A stretch of 33,295 nt of DNA from Phenylobacterium sp. (GTDB taxonomy: Bacteria > Pseudomonadota > Alphaproteobacteria > Caulobacterales > Caulobacteraceae), in NCBI RefSeq assembly GCF_030646615.1, contig NZ_JAUSLG010000009.1:1-33295 (forward strand). Direction: 5' to 3'. The notes below the pieces were generated by a model, which saw only the letters and a program-made list of their open reading frames with translations, did no database searches and was not told the origin of the DNA. Positions 1 to 8,972 of this stretch are shown here, in pieces. Numbering within the stretch: position 1 is the stretch's first letter; every line of letters starts with the position of its first letter. The translations under genes and the position numbers were made by a program.

Positions 1-1196
<1,196 letters not shown>

Positions 1197-1201
<5 letters not shown>

Positions 1202-1676
1202 TCTTGAGGACGGCGCTGAGGCTGCCGTCCGACTCCAGGACCACGAAGGCGGCGTCGGACAACTCCGCGCCGCCGGACGTGCGGATGGCCGCCCGAAGTT
1301 CCTCCTCGGTCACCCGCTGCTGGCGCAGGGCGCCCGGCAGGGGCTCGCCGTCCTTCAGCAGCAGGGTGGGCTCGGACTTGACCAGCCTGTCGATCCCCTT
1401 GATCCGCACAGACAGGAAGGTCACGGCGTATTGCAGGCCGACCAGAAGGGCCAGGGCCGCCACCCCCTCGGCCAGGGCCAGGTCCTTGGAGGTCAGGATG
1501 CTCGAAAAGGTCGAGCCGATGGCCACGGTGACCACCAGATCGAAGGCGTTGAGCTTGGACAGGGTCCGCTTGCCCGAGGCCCGCAGCACGATCACCAGGG
1601 CGAGATAGGCCGCCGCCCCGACCACCAGGATGCGGATGATCGGGTCCCAGCCCGTGAACAGGGCGTCAGCGTCCAT
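1197..1676 (-). CDS. DUF421 (YetF-type) membrane protein
   Basis: 159-residue protein of the DUF421/YetF family; the biochemical role is not established. The N-terminal half has three hydrophobic stretches (about residues 10-30, 40-60, 65-85) around the conserved block VLRASGKRTLSKLNAFDLVV and the GS(T)xxSSIL motif. The C-terminal half (about 90-159) is the soluble YetF-type domain (LLKDGEPLPGALRQQRVTEEEL). I chose the ATG at 1676 because the family begins just before the first helix; an upstream ATG at 1778 would add 34 low-complexity residues and run into the palindromic repeat at 1774-1858. No strong Shine-Dalgarno is visible. Convergent with thiC, probably monocistronic. Confidence 0.85.
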
Positions 1677-1773
1677 GGGCGTGGCGTGGGGCGTAGGGCA
1701 TGGCGAAGCAACACGCGGGGGCGCCGAAAGGCTCCTTGAGCTGACTGATGTTGGAACCATCAGCCCCTCAACC

Positions 1774-1858
1774 GTCATCCTGGGCCTTGTGCCCAGGATC
1801 CCTCGCGACGCTCGCGCCCGCCTCGACGAGGGATGCTCGCCACAAGGGCGAGCATGAC
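1774..1858. repeat. 85-bp composite palindromic element, copy 1
   Basis: The element starts GTCAT and ends with its complement ATGAC. It holds two hairpins: ATCCTGGGC-cttgt-GCCCAGGAT (1777-1799) and ATGCTCGCC-acaag-GGCGAGCAT (1833-1855). Read on opposite strands these are two units of the same kind (GTCAT, 9-bp arm, loop C-T-T-G-T, 9-bp arm, CC) placed head to head. The 33-nt spacer is itself bounded by CCCTCG and CGAGGG, so the whole can fold as nested stems. It resembles REP/BIME-type intergenic elements common in alphaproteobacteria. It occupies the middle of the 302-nt gap between the divergent starts at 1676 and 1979; the rest of that gap shows nothing else clear. A second copy with the same geometry lies at 12594-12678. 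Confidence 0.85.
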
Positions 1859-1978
1859 GGCGGGGGAGGACGCCGCCACCATGCGGTGTTCCTGGCCTCC
1901 GGCCGAGCCGGCGGCTTGACGCCGATCAAGGCGTCGCGGCGGCGTCGGGCCAAGCTCCCCCCATGCAAGGAGCCGATT

Positions 1979-2224
1979 ATGGCGGATGAAGAATCAAAAT
2001 TCGGCCGCCGCCGGAGCCCCCGGCGGGCGGTTCTGGGCATGGCCGCGGCGCTGATCGGCCTGGCCATGGTCAGCGCCATGCTGGCGGTGTCCCACGCGCC
2101 CGAGCTGGAGCGCCTGTTGTTTCAACTGGGCCTCGGCGGCACAGCCCTGATCGCCGCCATCGGGCAGGTCCTGATCCTGGGCGGCCTGGCGCTGCTCTGG
2201 AGCGCCCTGCGCCGTCCGCGGTAG
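1979..2224 (+). CDS. Small two-helix membrane protein, unknown function
   Basis: 81-residue protein starting at the ATG at 1979, which is preceded by a clear AAGGAG (1967-1972) with a 6-nt spacer; this decides the start over longer upstream options. After a charged N terminus (residues 1-16, ESKFGRRRSPRR) come two hydrophobic segments, about residues 17-38 (AVLGMAAALIGLAMVSAML) and 52-75 (GGTALIAAIGQVLILGGLAL), joined by a short amphipathic stretch HAPELERLLFQLG. The C terminus is basic (RRPR). Probably an inner-membrane hairpin with both ends inside by the positive-inside rule. I recognise no family. It stands 77 nt upstream of the S9 peptidase gene and could be cotranscribed with it. Confidence 0.7.
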   Translation: MADEESKFGRRRSPRRAVLGMAAALIGLAMVSAMLAVSHAPELERLLFQLGLGGTALIAAIGQVLILGGLALLWSALRRPR

Positions 2225-2301
2225 GCGTCGCGCCCGGCCGCCATTGACGCCGCCGCCGCAAGGGGAAAGGCTCCCGCCTTCCTTTTGTTCAGGGGCTCAC
2301 C

Positions 2302-4230
2302 ATGATGTTGCGCACCGTCTTTCTCGGAACCGGCCTCGCCCTGCTGATGGCGGGCGGCGCCCTGGCCCAGGTCGAGCGCCGCGAGGTCGGCCAGCTGGTC
2401 TATGAGGGCGCGCCGGCTGCGTCGCCGGAGCTGCAGGGGGCGATCTCCCCCTATTACGAGGTGCGCGCCGCCACCTTCGAGGACTGGCTGGCTGACGGTT
2501 CGATGCTGGTGGCCACGCGCTTTGGCCAGACCGAGCAGATCCATCACATCGCCCAGCCCCTGGGCGCGCGGACCCAGCTGACCTTCTTCGCCGAGCCGAT
2601 CACCGCGGCGACAGCCCAGCCGGGCGCGGCGCGGTTCGCCTATCGCCGGGACGAGGGCGGATCGGAATACTACCAGGGCTTCCTGCGTGACCTGTCGGGC
2701 CAGGAGGTGCGGCTGACCCGCCCTGAGACCCGCAACAGCGATTTCGTCTTCTCCAAGGATGGCCGGCAGGTGGCCTGGAGCCAGGTGACGCCGGGCGATC
2801 CCGACTACGACATCATGATCGCCGACACCGCCGACCCAGAGGGGCGGCGCCTGGCGCTGGAGGGGGAGGGGGCCATGTCGCCCCTGGAGATCTCGGCCGA
2901 TGGGCGGCGCATGCTGCTGACCCGCTACAACTCGGTGGCCGATGTGGAGCTCTTTGTCCTCGACGTGGCGTCGGGCGGCCTGACCCGCCTGGGGCCGAGC
3001 GACCGCAAGGTCCACTATGCCGGCGCCGCCTTCGGTCCCGGCGCCGCCTCTGTGGTCACCCTGTCCGACGACGGTTCGGAGATGACCCGCCCGGTGGTCT
3101 TCGACCTGGCCACCGGCGCCATGCGCGACCTGGACGCCGGCGCCGCCTGGCCGGCCGAAGGCTTCGACCTCAGCCCCGACGGGCGGACCCTCGCCTATGT
3201 GGTGAACGAGGAGGGCTATTCGAAAGTGGTCCTGCGCGACGTGGCCAGCGGGCGCGTCCTACTGGCGCCGGACCTGCCGCAGGGCGTGCTGACAGCCCTG
3301 AAGTTCTCGCCGGACGGCGGGCGTCTGGGCCTGAGCCTGTCGACCTATAAGGCCTCCGGCGATGTCTGGAGCTACGATCTGGCCAGCCGCGCGCTGACCC
3401 GCTGGACCGAGAGTGAGCTGGGCGGCCTCGACGCCGACGATCTCGTGGAGCCCGATCTCTTCCGCTACACGACCTTCGATGATCGTTCGATCCCAGCCTT
3501 CATCTACCGGCCGCAAGGGCCGAGCGGAAAACGGCCGGTGGTCATCCAGATTCACGGCGGACCCGAGGGCCAGGAGCTGCCCAGCTTCAGCGCGCGCCGG
3601 CAGTCCTGGGTGAAGGAGCTGGGCGCCGCGGTGATCATCCCCAATGTCCGCGGCTCGTCGGGCTACGGGAAGACCTACCTCTCCCTCGACAACGCCGAGA
3701 AGCGCGAGGACTCGGTCAAGGACATTGGCGCCCTGCTCGACTGGGTGGCCCAGCAACCGGACCTCGACGCCTCCCGCGTGGCCGTGGTCGGCCAGTCCTA
3801 TGGGGGCTACATGGCCCTGGCCGTGGCCGCCCATTACAACGAGCGCTTGGTCGGCGTGATCAACCTCTATGGCATTTCGGACTTCGCCACCTTCCTGGAG
3901 AATACCGAAGGCTATCGCCGCGACCTGCGTCGGGCCGAGTATGGCGACGAGCGCGACCCCGCCATGCGGGCGGTCTTCGAGCAGATCGCGCCGATCAATA
4001 TGAGCGACCGGATGAAGACGCCCATGATGATCTATCAGGGCGCCAACGACCCCCGCGTGCCCCAGAGCGAGTCCGAGCAGATGGTCGCCAAGCTCCGCGC
4101 CCAGGGCGCCGAGGTCTGGTACGTGCTGGCCAGGGACGAGGGCCACGGGGTGCACAAGAAGGCCAACCAGGAGGCCGTGCGCACCACCGAGGTCCAGTTT
4201 CTGAAGTCGGTGCTGAACCCGGCGCCCTGA
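2302..4230 (+). CDS. Exported S9-family serine peptidase (prolyl oligopeptidase/DPP type)
   Basis: 642-residue peptidase with an N-terminal signal peptide (residues 1-22, cleavage likely after ALA in GGALAQ), so periplasmic or outer-membrane associated. Residues about 40-370 form a beta-propeller of WD/PD40-like repeats ([30 protein letters not shown]); residues about 390-640 form the alpha/beta-hydrolase domain with the oxyanion-region block IHGGPEG. The catalytic triad is visible: Ser499 in [10 protein letters not shown], Asp583 in GANDPRVP, His615 in DEGHGVHKK. The family cleaves short peptides, often after proline or releasing dipeptides or acyl-amino acids; the exact specificity cannot be read here. 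The start is ATG 2302 or the adjacent ATG 2305, with AGGGGC upstream. Such peptidases are numerous in Caulobacteraceae, where they serve peptide scavenging. Confidence 0.93.
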   Translation: MMLRTVFLGTGLALLMAGGALAQVERREVGQLVYEGAPAASPELQGAISPYYEVRAATFEDWLADGSMLVATRFGQTEQIHHIAQPLGARTQLTFFAEPITAATAQPGAARFAYRRDEGGSEYYQGFLRDLSGQEVRLTRPETRNSDFVFSKDGRQVAWSQVTPGDPDYDIMIADTADPEGRRLALEGEGAMSPLEISADGRRMLLTRYNSVADVELFVLDVASGGLTRLGPSDRKVHYAGAAFGPGAASVVTLSDDGSEMTRPVVFDLATGAMRDLDAGAAWPAEGFDLSPDGRTLAYVVNEEGYSKVVLRDVASGRVLLAPDLPQGVLTALKFSPDGGRLGLSLSTYKASGDVWSYDLASRALTRWTESELGGLDADDLVEPDLFRYTTFDDRSIPAFIYRPQGPSGKRPVVIQIHGGPEGQELPSFSARRQSWVKELGAAVIIPNVRGSSGYGKTYLSLDNAEKREDSVKDIGALLDWVAQQPDLDASRVAVVGQSYGGYMALAVAAHYNERLVGVINLYGISDFATFLENTEGYRRDLRRAEYGDERDPAMRAVFEQIAPINMSDRMKTPMMIYQGANDPRVPQSESEQMVAKLRAQGAEVWYVLARDEGHGVHKKANQEAVRTTEVQFLKSVLNPAP

Positions 4231-4253
4231 CGCGCTCAAGACATGGCGTCAGG
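4226..4253. terminator. Candidate hairpin between convergent genes
   Basis: CCTGACGC (4226-4233) and GCGTCAGG (4246-4253) pair perfectly over 8 bp around a 12-nt loop. The left arm contains the TGA stop of the S9 peptidase gene and the right arm ends just before the stop of the convergent DUF1428 gene. There is no T run, so the termination role is only suggested. Confidence 0.35.
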
Positions 4254-4255
4254 CT

Positions 4256-4609
4256 CTAACGGATGATCATCGACTCAAAGCCGCCGAAGATCATCCGTTT
4301 GCCGTCGAAGGGCAGACTGTCTGGCTCATAGGCCATTCTCGGGTCGGCCATCACCTTGGCCATGACTTCGTCGCGCTTTTCGCGGGAGTCGTAGGTGGCC
4401 CAGGCGAACACGACGACCTCGTCGTCCTTCGCCTGAACCGCGCGGGGGAAGGAGGTCACCTCGCCGAGGGGCACATTGTCGCCGACGCATTCCACATAGC
4501 TCAGCGCCCCGTGTTCCATCCAGACCTCCGAGGCGACGGTGGCCATCGCCTTGTAGGCGTCCAGATTGGACTTGGGGACGGCGAGCACGAAGCCATCAAC
4601 ATAGGGCAT
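4256..4609 (-). CDS. DUF1428 family protein (YbaA-like)
   Basis: 117-residue protein of the DUF1428 family, whose members have a dimeric ferredoxin-like alpha/beta fold. The family signature is plain: MPYVDGFVLAVPKxNLxAY at the N terminus, WMEHGALSYVECVGDN (about 30-45), FAWATYDSREKRDEV (about 68-82) and the C-terminal FDGKRMIFGGFE. The length is that of E. coli YbaA. The function is unknown; related proteins are often annotated as RNA signal recognition particle 4.5S RNA or cyclase-like by error. The ATG at 4609 has AAGGAGAG about 5 nt upstream. It is probably monocistronic and stands in a group of small stress or detoxification-type genes. Confidence 0.9.
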   Translation of the reverse strand: MPYVDGFVLAVPKSNLDAYKAMATVASEVWMEHGALSYVECVGDNVPLGEVTSFPRAVQAKDDEVVVFAWATYDSREKRDEVMAKVMADPRMAYEPDSLPFDGKRMIFGGFESMIIR

Positions 4610-4686
4610 GGGTCTCTCCTTCGCGGGTCAGATATCGCCTCAAGGACGCACGCCTCTCGCGGACTCCGACAGGCGGCGCGGAATTC

Positions 4687-5139
4687 TCAGCCCCGCCGGC
4701 GGCGCTCCTTCTGGATCACCTGATCAAGCGTCTGCAGGAAGCGCGAGCGGTCGTTGCGGTCGAAGGGCTTTGGCCCGCCATAGATGTCGCCGGTGGAGCG
4801 AAGCTGTTCCATCAGGGCGCGCTGGGCGATGGCCGAGCCGATGGAATCCTCGGTGAACGGCTTGCCGTTAGGCGCAATGGCGTAGGCGCCCGCCTGCAGC
4901 ACCCGCTCGGCCAGGGGAATGTCGTTGGTGATGGCCACATCGCCGGGCGCCACATGCTCGGCGATCCAGTCGTCGGCCACGTCCGGACCCGCATCGACAA
5001 TTACCCGCTCGATCATGGGCGAGGCCGGGATCATCATGAAGGCGTTGGAGACCACCCAGGTCTTCAGGCCATAGCGCTGGGCCACCTTGTAGACCTCGTC
5101 CTTCACCGGGCAGGCGTCGGCGTCGATGAAGATTTCCAT
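4687..5139 (-). CDS. YaiI/YqxD family (DUF188) protein
   Basis: 150-residue DUF188 protein. The N-terminal MEIFIDADACPVKDEVYKVA with Asp6 and Asp8 is the family hallmark, and the later VADDWIAEHVAPGDVAITNDIPLAERVL block (about 73-100) carries further conserved acidic residues. The arrangement is that of a PIN-like nuclease fold, but nuclease activity is not established for the family. The gene has GGAGG-type purines (GGAGGAACC) ahead of the ATG at 5139. The C terminus is basic (RRRRG), as is common for the family in alphaproteobacteria. 77 nt separate it from the small gene at 5217. Confidence 0.92.
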   Translation of the reverse strand: MEIFIDADACPVKDEVYKVAQRYGLKTWVVSNAFMMIPASPMIERVIVDAGPDVADDWIAEHVAPGDVAITNDIPLAERVLQAGAYAIAPNGKPFTEDSIGSAIAQRALMEQLRSTGDIYGGPKPFDRNDRSRFLQTLDQVIQKERRRRG

Positions 5140-5216
5140 GGCTGGCCGGTTCCTCCGCTACGGGAGGCGGATCAAGGGACCGGCGGCGCGCCCCGTCAAG
5201 ATCGGCGCGCCGATGC

Positions 5217-5402
5217 TCAGCTCGGCTTCTGCTTGAAGGTGTTCCCGACCACAGTGGGATCGGGGCCATCGGGTCCCGCGGCGTGACGGGACTTCTCGCC
5301 ATTGTGCTTGACCTCATCCTTGGAGGCGAGGCCCGGCTGCTCGCCCAGGGGCTGGGCGGCATTGTCCTTGCGACCTTCGGACTGGAGCGGGTTCTTGGTC
5401 AT
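5217..5402 (-). CDS. Small hydrophilic, probably disordered protein
   Basis: 61-residue protein, MTKNPLQSEGRKDNAAQPLG onwards, rich in Lys, Asp, Gly, Pro, Asn and Gln and without any hydrophobic segment, so probably soluble and disordered. I chose the ATG at 5402 over an upstream ATG at 5453 because GGAGAC lies a few bases before it and because the extension has unlike composition. I recognise no named family, though small hydrophilic proteins of this type are typical of general stress regulons in alphaproteobacteria. In support, a GGAAC motif stands about 70 nt upstream on the same strand (5476-5472) with GATT 16 nt further on, resembling an EcfG-type promoter. It is divergent from the gene at 5573. 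Confidence 0.6.
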   Translation of the reverse strand: MTKNPLQSEGRKDNAAQPLGEQPGLASKDEVKHNGEKSRHAAGPDGPDPTVVGNTFKQKPS

Positions 5403-5572
5403 CGGGGTCTCCGCAGCGCTGTGATGTTGGCTGGCTGTTGGCCCCTGGCCCAATCCGCGGGCGGGCTTGGAGTTCCCCGGCGCCTGCCCACCCCCGTCAA
5501 CCTCTGCAGAAGGAACGAAAGGTGGGCGGAACGGGTCTTAGGGACTTCAGACCTGTCAGGAGGCCCCCCACC
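5403..5572. promoter_or_regulatory. Divergent promoter region with GGAAC motifs on both strands
   Basis: 170-nt space between divergent genes. On the minus strand GGAAC (5476-5472), 16 nt, then GATT (5455-5452) precedes the small gene by about 50 nt. On the plus strand GGAAC (5512-5516), 17 nt, then GGTC (5534-5537) precedes the gene at 5573. The EcfG/SigT consensus of alphaproteobacteria is GGAAC-N16/17-CGTT, so the -35 elements match fully and the -10 elements only in part. Confidence 0.4.
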
Positions 5573-6148
5573 TTGTCGACAACAGAGACGTCCGCACCGG
5601 CCGCCGAATGGCGGCGAAAGGCCGGCGAGATTTCCCACGACCTGCTCAGCCTTGGCCGTTGGATGGGCGGTAAGCCCCTGGCCAGCGCGCCGTCGGTGGA
5701 ATTCACCACGCCCAGCGGCGGGCGGATGCGCCTGACCACGGACCGCGTGCGTGCCCGCCCGGCCCTGACCCCGCAGCTGTCCTTCATGCTCGGCCAGAAC
5801 GCCATCGGCCTGGGCGTCTGGGGGCTTCTGTTTCCCAAGGCGGTAAACCGGTTCCTGGGCGTCCAGGCCTCGCCCCAGGTGACCCAGGCCCTGTTCGGCG
5901 CCCGGGAGATGGCGACGGGGATGAGCCTGTTCTCCAACCCGACCCGGTCTGGCGTGCTCTGGGCGCGCGTGGCGGGGGACGTGTTCGACATCGCCGTGCT
6001 GAGTTGGCTGAACCGGCCCGGCAATCCCAAGCGCGGGAACGCCCGCATGGCGCTTGGGGTCGTCCTCGCCGTCACGGCGCTCGACGCCATCGCCGCAGCG
6101 CGGCTCTCCAACGTCCAGCGCAACAGCATGCCGGGAGGCGCCCGATGA
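5573..6148 (+). CDS. DUF4267-like multi-helix membrane protein, TTG start
   Basis: 191-residue protein. The start is taken as TTG at 5573 because AGGAGG (5558-5563) sits 9 nt before it and no ATG or GTG is suitably placed; the longer frame back to 5438 has unlike composition. The N-terminal 65 residues are hydrophilic (TTETSAPAAEWRRKAGEISH), followed by three or four hydrophobic helices (about 70-90 MLGQNAIGLGVWGLLFP, 105-125, 135-150, 165-185). The pattern FGAREMATGxSLF resembles DUF4267-type membrane proteins, but the assignment is tentative. It overlaps the alcohol dehydrogenase start by 4 nt (ATGA at 6145-6148), so the two are translationally coupled and may act together. Function unknown. 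Confidence 0.75.
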   Translation: MSTTETSAPAAEWRRKAGEISHDLLSLGRWMGGKPLASAPSVEFTTPSGGRMRLTTDRVRARPALTPQLSFMLGQNAIGLGVWGLLFPKAVNRFLGVQASPQVTQALFGAREMATGMSLFSNPTRSGVLWARVAGDVFDIAVLSWLNRPGNPKRGNARMALGVVLAVTALDAIAAARLSNVQRNSMPGGAR

Positions 6149-7320
6149 AAGCCATCTGCTGGCAAGGCAAGAAGGATCTCCGTTGTGAGGAGGTCCCCGA
6201 TCCGATCATCGAAGATCCCAGGGACGCCGTGATCCGGGTGACCTCGACCTGCATCTGTGGGTCCGATCTGCACCTGATGAACGGCTTCGTCCCCACCATG
6301 TGCGCCGGGGACGTCATGGGCCACGAGTCCATGGGCGAGGTGGTCGAGGTCGGCGCCGAGGCCCGCGCCCAGGGCCTTTCGGTGGGCGACCGGGTGGTGG
6401 TCCCGTTCCAGATGACCTGCGGCGCCTGCGAGCAGTGCCAGGCCGGCAACTACTCCGTATGCCAGACCACCAACCGCAACGCCGACCTGGCCAAGGCCTT
6501 CTTTGGCGACACCACCGCCGGCCTGTTCGGCTATTCGCACATCACTGGCGGCTATGCGGGCGGTCAGGCGGAGTATCTGCGCACGCCCTATGCCGCCACC
6601 TCGCTGATCAAAGTGCCCAAGGCCGGCGTCGACGAAAAGTATCTGTTCCTCAGCGACATCCTGCCGACGGGCTGGCAGGCGGCGGCCTTCGCCGACATCC
6701 AGCCCACCGATACGGTGGCGGTCTGGGGCTGCGGCCCGGTGGGCCTGTTCACCGTCCTCTCGGCCATTCTTCAGGGCGCCCGCCGCGTGATCGCCATCGA
6801 TGATGTGCCCGAACGGCTGGCCATGGCGCGACAGCTCGGCGCCGAGGTCATCGACCGCAGCCAGGCCAAGGTGCTGCCGACCCTGAAGGAGATGACCGGC
6901 GGCCATGGTCCGGAGAAGTGCATCGACGCCGTGGGCATCGAGGCCCATGGCCCCACCCCCCTGCTGGAACTGATCGATCGGGCGCAGACGGCCCTGAAGC
7001 TGGAGACCGAACGCCCCGTCGCCCTGCGCGAGGCGATCATGGCCTGCAAGGCGGCCGGCACGGTCTCAGTGCCCGGCGTCTATGGGGGGCTGTCGAACAT
7101 GATCCCCATGGGCGCGCTGATGAACAAGGGTCTGACCCTGCGCACCGGCCAGACCCATGTGCGACGCTGGAGCGACGACCTGCTGCGTCGCCTGGATGAG
7201 GGCGAGATCGACCCGACCTTCCTCATCACCCACACCGAGCCGCTGGGGCGCGGGCCTGAGATGTATGACACCTTCGCCGAAAAGCGGGACGGCTGCGTCA
7301 AGGTGGTGCTCAAGCCGTGA
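6145..7320 (+). CDS. Zinc-dependent alcohol dehydrogenase (MDR superfamily)
   Basis: 391-residue medium-chain dehydrogenase of the group that includes glutathione-independent formaldehyde dehydrogenase and threonine dehydrogenase-like enzymes. Catalytic zinc ligands are visible as Cys38 (CICGSD) and His60-Glu61 (GHES); the structural zinc site is Cys92, Cys95, Cys98, Cys106. The nucleotide-binding turn is GCGPVG at 195-200 followed by the IAIDDVPER strand, where the acidic residue after the second strand favours NAD. The insertion around residues 110-135 and the segment around 255-290 fit the FDH-like subgroup. Substrate is not readable from sequence. The start codon is the ATG inside the ATGA overlap with the upstream membrane protein gene. 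Confidence 0.93.
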   Translation: MKAICWQGKKDLRCEEVPDPIIEDPRDAVIRVTSTCICGSDLHLMNGFVPTMCAGDVMGHESMGEVVEVGAEARAQGLSVGDRVVVPFQMTCGACEQCQAGNYSVCQTTNRNADLAKAFFGDTTAGLFGYSHITGGYAGGQAEYLRTPYAATSLIKVPKAGVDEKYLFLSDILPTGWQAAAFADIQPTDTVAVWGCGPVGLFTVLSAILQGARRVIAIDDVPERLAMARQLGAEVIDRSQAKVLPTLKEMTGGHGPEKCIDAVGIEAHGPTPLLELIDRAQTALKLETERPVALREAIMACKAAGTVSVPGVYGGLSNMIPMGALMNKGLTLRTGQTHVRRWSDDLLRRLDEGEIDPTFLITHTEPLGRGPEMYDTFAEKRDGCVKVVLKP

Positions 7321-7388
7321 GACCAGGCCGGCGGCTGAACTGAAGCTTGGCTCCAGGCGTTCCCAGGTCCTGACCAAAGGACCACGCC

Positions 7389-8099
7389 ATGCCGGAAAAC
7401 CGCTTTCTCAGCACCCTCGACCGCGCCGACGCTGCGCGGCTAGGGCCGGCGCTGCGCCTCAGGACGCTTAAGCGGGACGATCTGGTGGCCAGCGAAGGCC
7501 GGCCTGTCGAGCGGGTCATGCTGCCGGTGAACTGCATTCTCTCGGTCATCGCCGTCCTGCGGGATGGCCGGGAGGTGGAGACCCGCACCATCGGGTTCGA
7601 AGGCGGCTATGGCCTTCTGCACGCCCTGGGGTCGCCGATATCCTATGAGCGGGTGATCGCCCAGGTGCCGGGGGACGCCTATGAGCTGCCGCTCGCCGCC
7701 CTGGCGCAGGCGGCCCAGGCCAGTCCGAGCCTGGTCAACCATATTGTGAGCTTCGCCCAGGCCTCGCTGATCCAGTCGGCCCAGACCACGGCCTGCAATG
7801 CGATCCACGGCGCTGAGCAGCGCATGTGCCGCTGGCTGCTGATGTCCCAGGACCGCCTGGGGTCCGACATCCTGCCGCTGACCCAGGAACACCTGTCGAT
7901 CATGCTCGGCGTCCAGCGCACAACCGTGACGGCCATCGCCAAGGATCTGCAGGGGCGAGGCCTCATCGCCAATGGCCGAGGCCGCATCCGCATTGTCGAC
8001 CGAGAGGGCCTCAAGCGTATCGTCTGCGAATGCTACGAGGCGCTCGAAGACGGCGTCGCCCAGATGGTGGGCTTCAGTCCCGCCGAGCAGGCAGGCTGA
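7389..8099 (+). CDS. Crp/Fnr family transcriptional regulator
   Basis: 236-residue regulator. Residues about 15-120 form the cyclic-nucleotide-binding-type beta barrel (RDDLVASEGRPVERVMLPVNC, REVETRTIGFEGGYG); about 125-155 the dimer helix; and about 163-200 the helix-turn-helix (LTQEHLSIMLGVQRTTVTAI). No Cys cluster of the FNR kind is seen at the N terminus, so oxygen sensing by an iron-sulphur cluster is unlikely. The arrangement matches the alphaproteobacterial Crp/Fnr subgroup often found among stress genes. It lies 68 nt after the alcohol dehydrogenase, same strand, and converges on the DUF6894 gene. Ligand and targets are unknown. Confidence 0.9.
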   Translation: MPENRFLSTLDRADAARLGPALRLRTLKRDDLVASEGRPVERVMLPVNCILSVIAVLRDGREVETRTIGFEGGYGLLHALGSPISYERVIAQVPGDAYELPLAALAQAAQASPSLVNHIVSFAQASLIQSAQTTACNAIHGAEQRMCRWLLMSQDRLGSDILPLTQEHLSIMLGVQRTTVTAIAKDLQGRGLIANGRGRIRIVDREGLKRIVCECYEALEDGVAQMVGFSPAEQAG

Positions 8100-8118
8100 G
8101 ACTCGACCTTCGTCCGCC

Positions 8119-8352
8119 TCAGACGCCGCGGGCGCTCGCCTCGACCGTCAGGACGAAGACCTCTTCCTGCGCGGCATTGGTGACCAGAACCCGGGCCGCT
8201 CGCCCGCGCCACAAGTCCTGCTCCATCATCGGCAGCATTTCACACAGCAGCCGCAGGGCTGTGTGACGCACTTCGACGTCGCTCTCGTAGTCAGAGCCCT
8301 GTTCATCGACCACACGATGACCGTTCTCGGCGTGAAAATAGTAGCGGGCCAT
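8119..8352 (-). CDS. DUF6894 family small protein
   Basis: 77-residue protein with the DUF6894 pattern: MARYYFHAENGHRVVDEQG at the start, then D-x-E-x-R-x-x-A-L-R (about 26-36) and a beta strand region RVLVTNAAQEEVFVLTVE. The function is unknown; the family is abundant in Rhizobiales and Caulobacterales and frequently linked to general stress genes. The ATG at 8352 has a weak ribosome site. A well-formed GGAAC-N17-GGTT motif lies 49-74 nt upstream on the same strand (8426-8401). Confidence 0.85.
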   Translation of the reverse strand: MARYYFHAENGHRVVDEQGSDYESDVEVRHTALRLLCEMLPMMEQDLWRGRAARVLVTNAAQEEVFVLTVEASARGV

Positions 8353-8400
8353 GGGGACTCCGGGCTGTCGCCGGCCGCGTCAGGCGGCGTGGCCAGCCTC

Positions 8401-8426
8401 AACCCGGTGGGGGCGGCGGGTGTTCC
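8401..8426 (-). promoter_or_regulatory. Candidate EcfG/SigT-type promoter
   Basis: On the minus strand GGAAC (8426-8422), a 17-nt spacer and GGTT (8404-8401) lie upstream of the DUF6894 start at 8352. This matches GGAAC-N16/17-CGTT at 8 of 9 fixed positions, the best such match I found in the window. Confidence 0.5.
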
Positions 8427-8444
8427 GCCGCCGCCCAAACCCGT

Positions 8445-8867
8445 TCAGTTCTCCGCCAGCTTCACGGCCACGCGGCCATGCACATCAGCTGCTTCCGGCG
8501 TCATGATCTCGTCGAAGTCCGACATCTCGTAGAGCGGACGGATCTCGATCTCGCTCGGGCCCGGCATGGGGTTGGGACAGCGCTTCACCCAGGCGATGGC
8601 CTCGTCCATGTCCTTGACCTCCCAGAGCCAGTAGCCGGCGACCACCTCGTTGGTCTCGGCGAAAGGGCCGTCCATGACCATGCGGCTGGTCCCGTCGAAC
8701 CGCACCCGCTTGCCCACCGAGGTCGGCTTCAGGCCATCGCCGCTGACCATGATGCCGGCGTCGGCCAGCGCCTCGTTGAAGCGGCCCATCTCCTCCAGCA
8801 GCTCGCTGGCGGGCATGACGCCGGCCTCGCTGTCGTCCGTCGCCTTTACGAAAACCATCACGCGCAT
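8445..8867 (-). CDS. DGPF-domain protein, YciI family
   Basis: 140-residue protein of the YciI/DGPF (YCII-related) family. The start MRVMVFVKATDDSEAG and the motif DGPFAE (residues 66-71) are diagnostic; VVAGYWLWEVKDMDEAIAWVKRCP (about 75-98) completes the ferredoxin-like fold. These proteins are small dimeric enzymes or accessory partners of ECF sigma factors; no sigma factor gene is present next to this one. The ATG at 8867 is chosen over the one at 8894 because GGAGGACGAGCG stands directly before it. It is probably a separate unit, with 105 nt of non-coding DNA upstream. Confidence 0.92.
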   Translation of the reverse strand: MRVMVFVKATDDSEAGVMPASELLEEMGRFNEALADAGIMVSGDGLKPTSVGKRVRFDGTSRMVMDGPFAETNEVVAGYWLWEVKDMDEAIAWVKRCPNPMPGPSEIEIRPLYEMSDFDEIMTPEAADVHGRVAVKLAEN

Positions 8868-8972
8868 CGCTCGTCCTCCGTCCGTGGATTGCACAGCCTG
8901 GCCGGGGGGCCGGCCGGTCTTCCAAAGGACGATCGACGCCGGCTCAGGCCGACATTCTGAGCTGCGGGATTT

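Noticed and set aside
1774..1858. Palindromic element read as a rho-independent terminator or small RNA gene
   Set aside because: It lies between divergent gene starts, lacks T runs, and a same-sized copy occurs at 12594-12678, so a dispersed repeat is the better account.
5497..6948. Minus-strand open frame of 483 codons across the DUF4267-like and alcohol dehydrogenase genes
   Set aside because: It is antisense to the alcohol dehydrogenase with all zinc ligands and spans two real genes; no motifs of its own.
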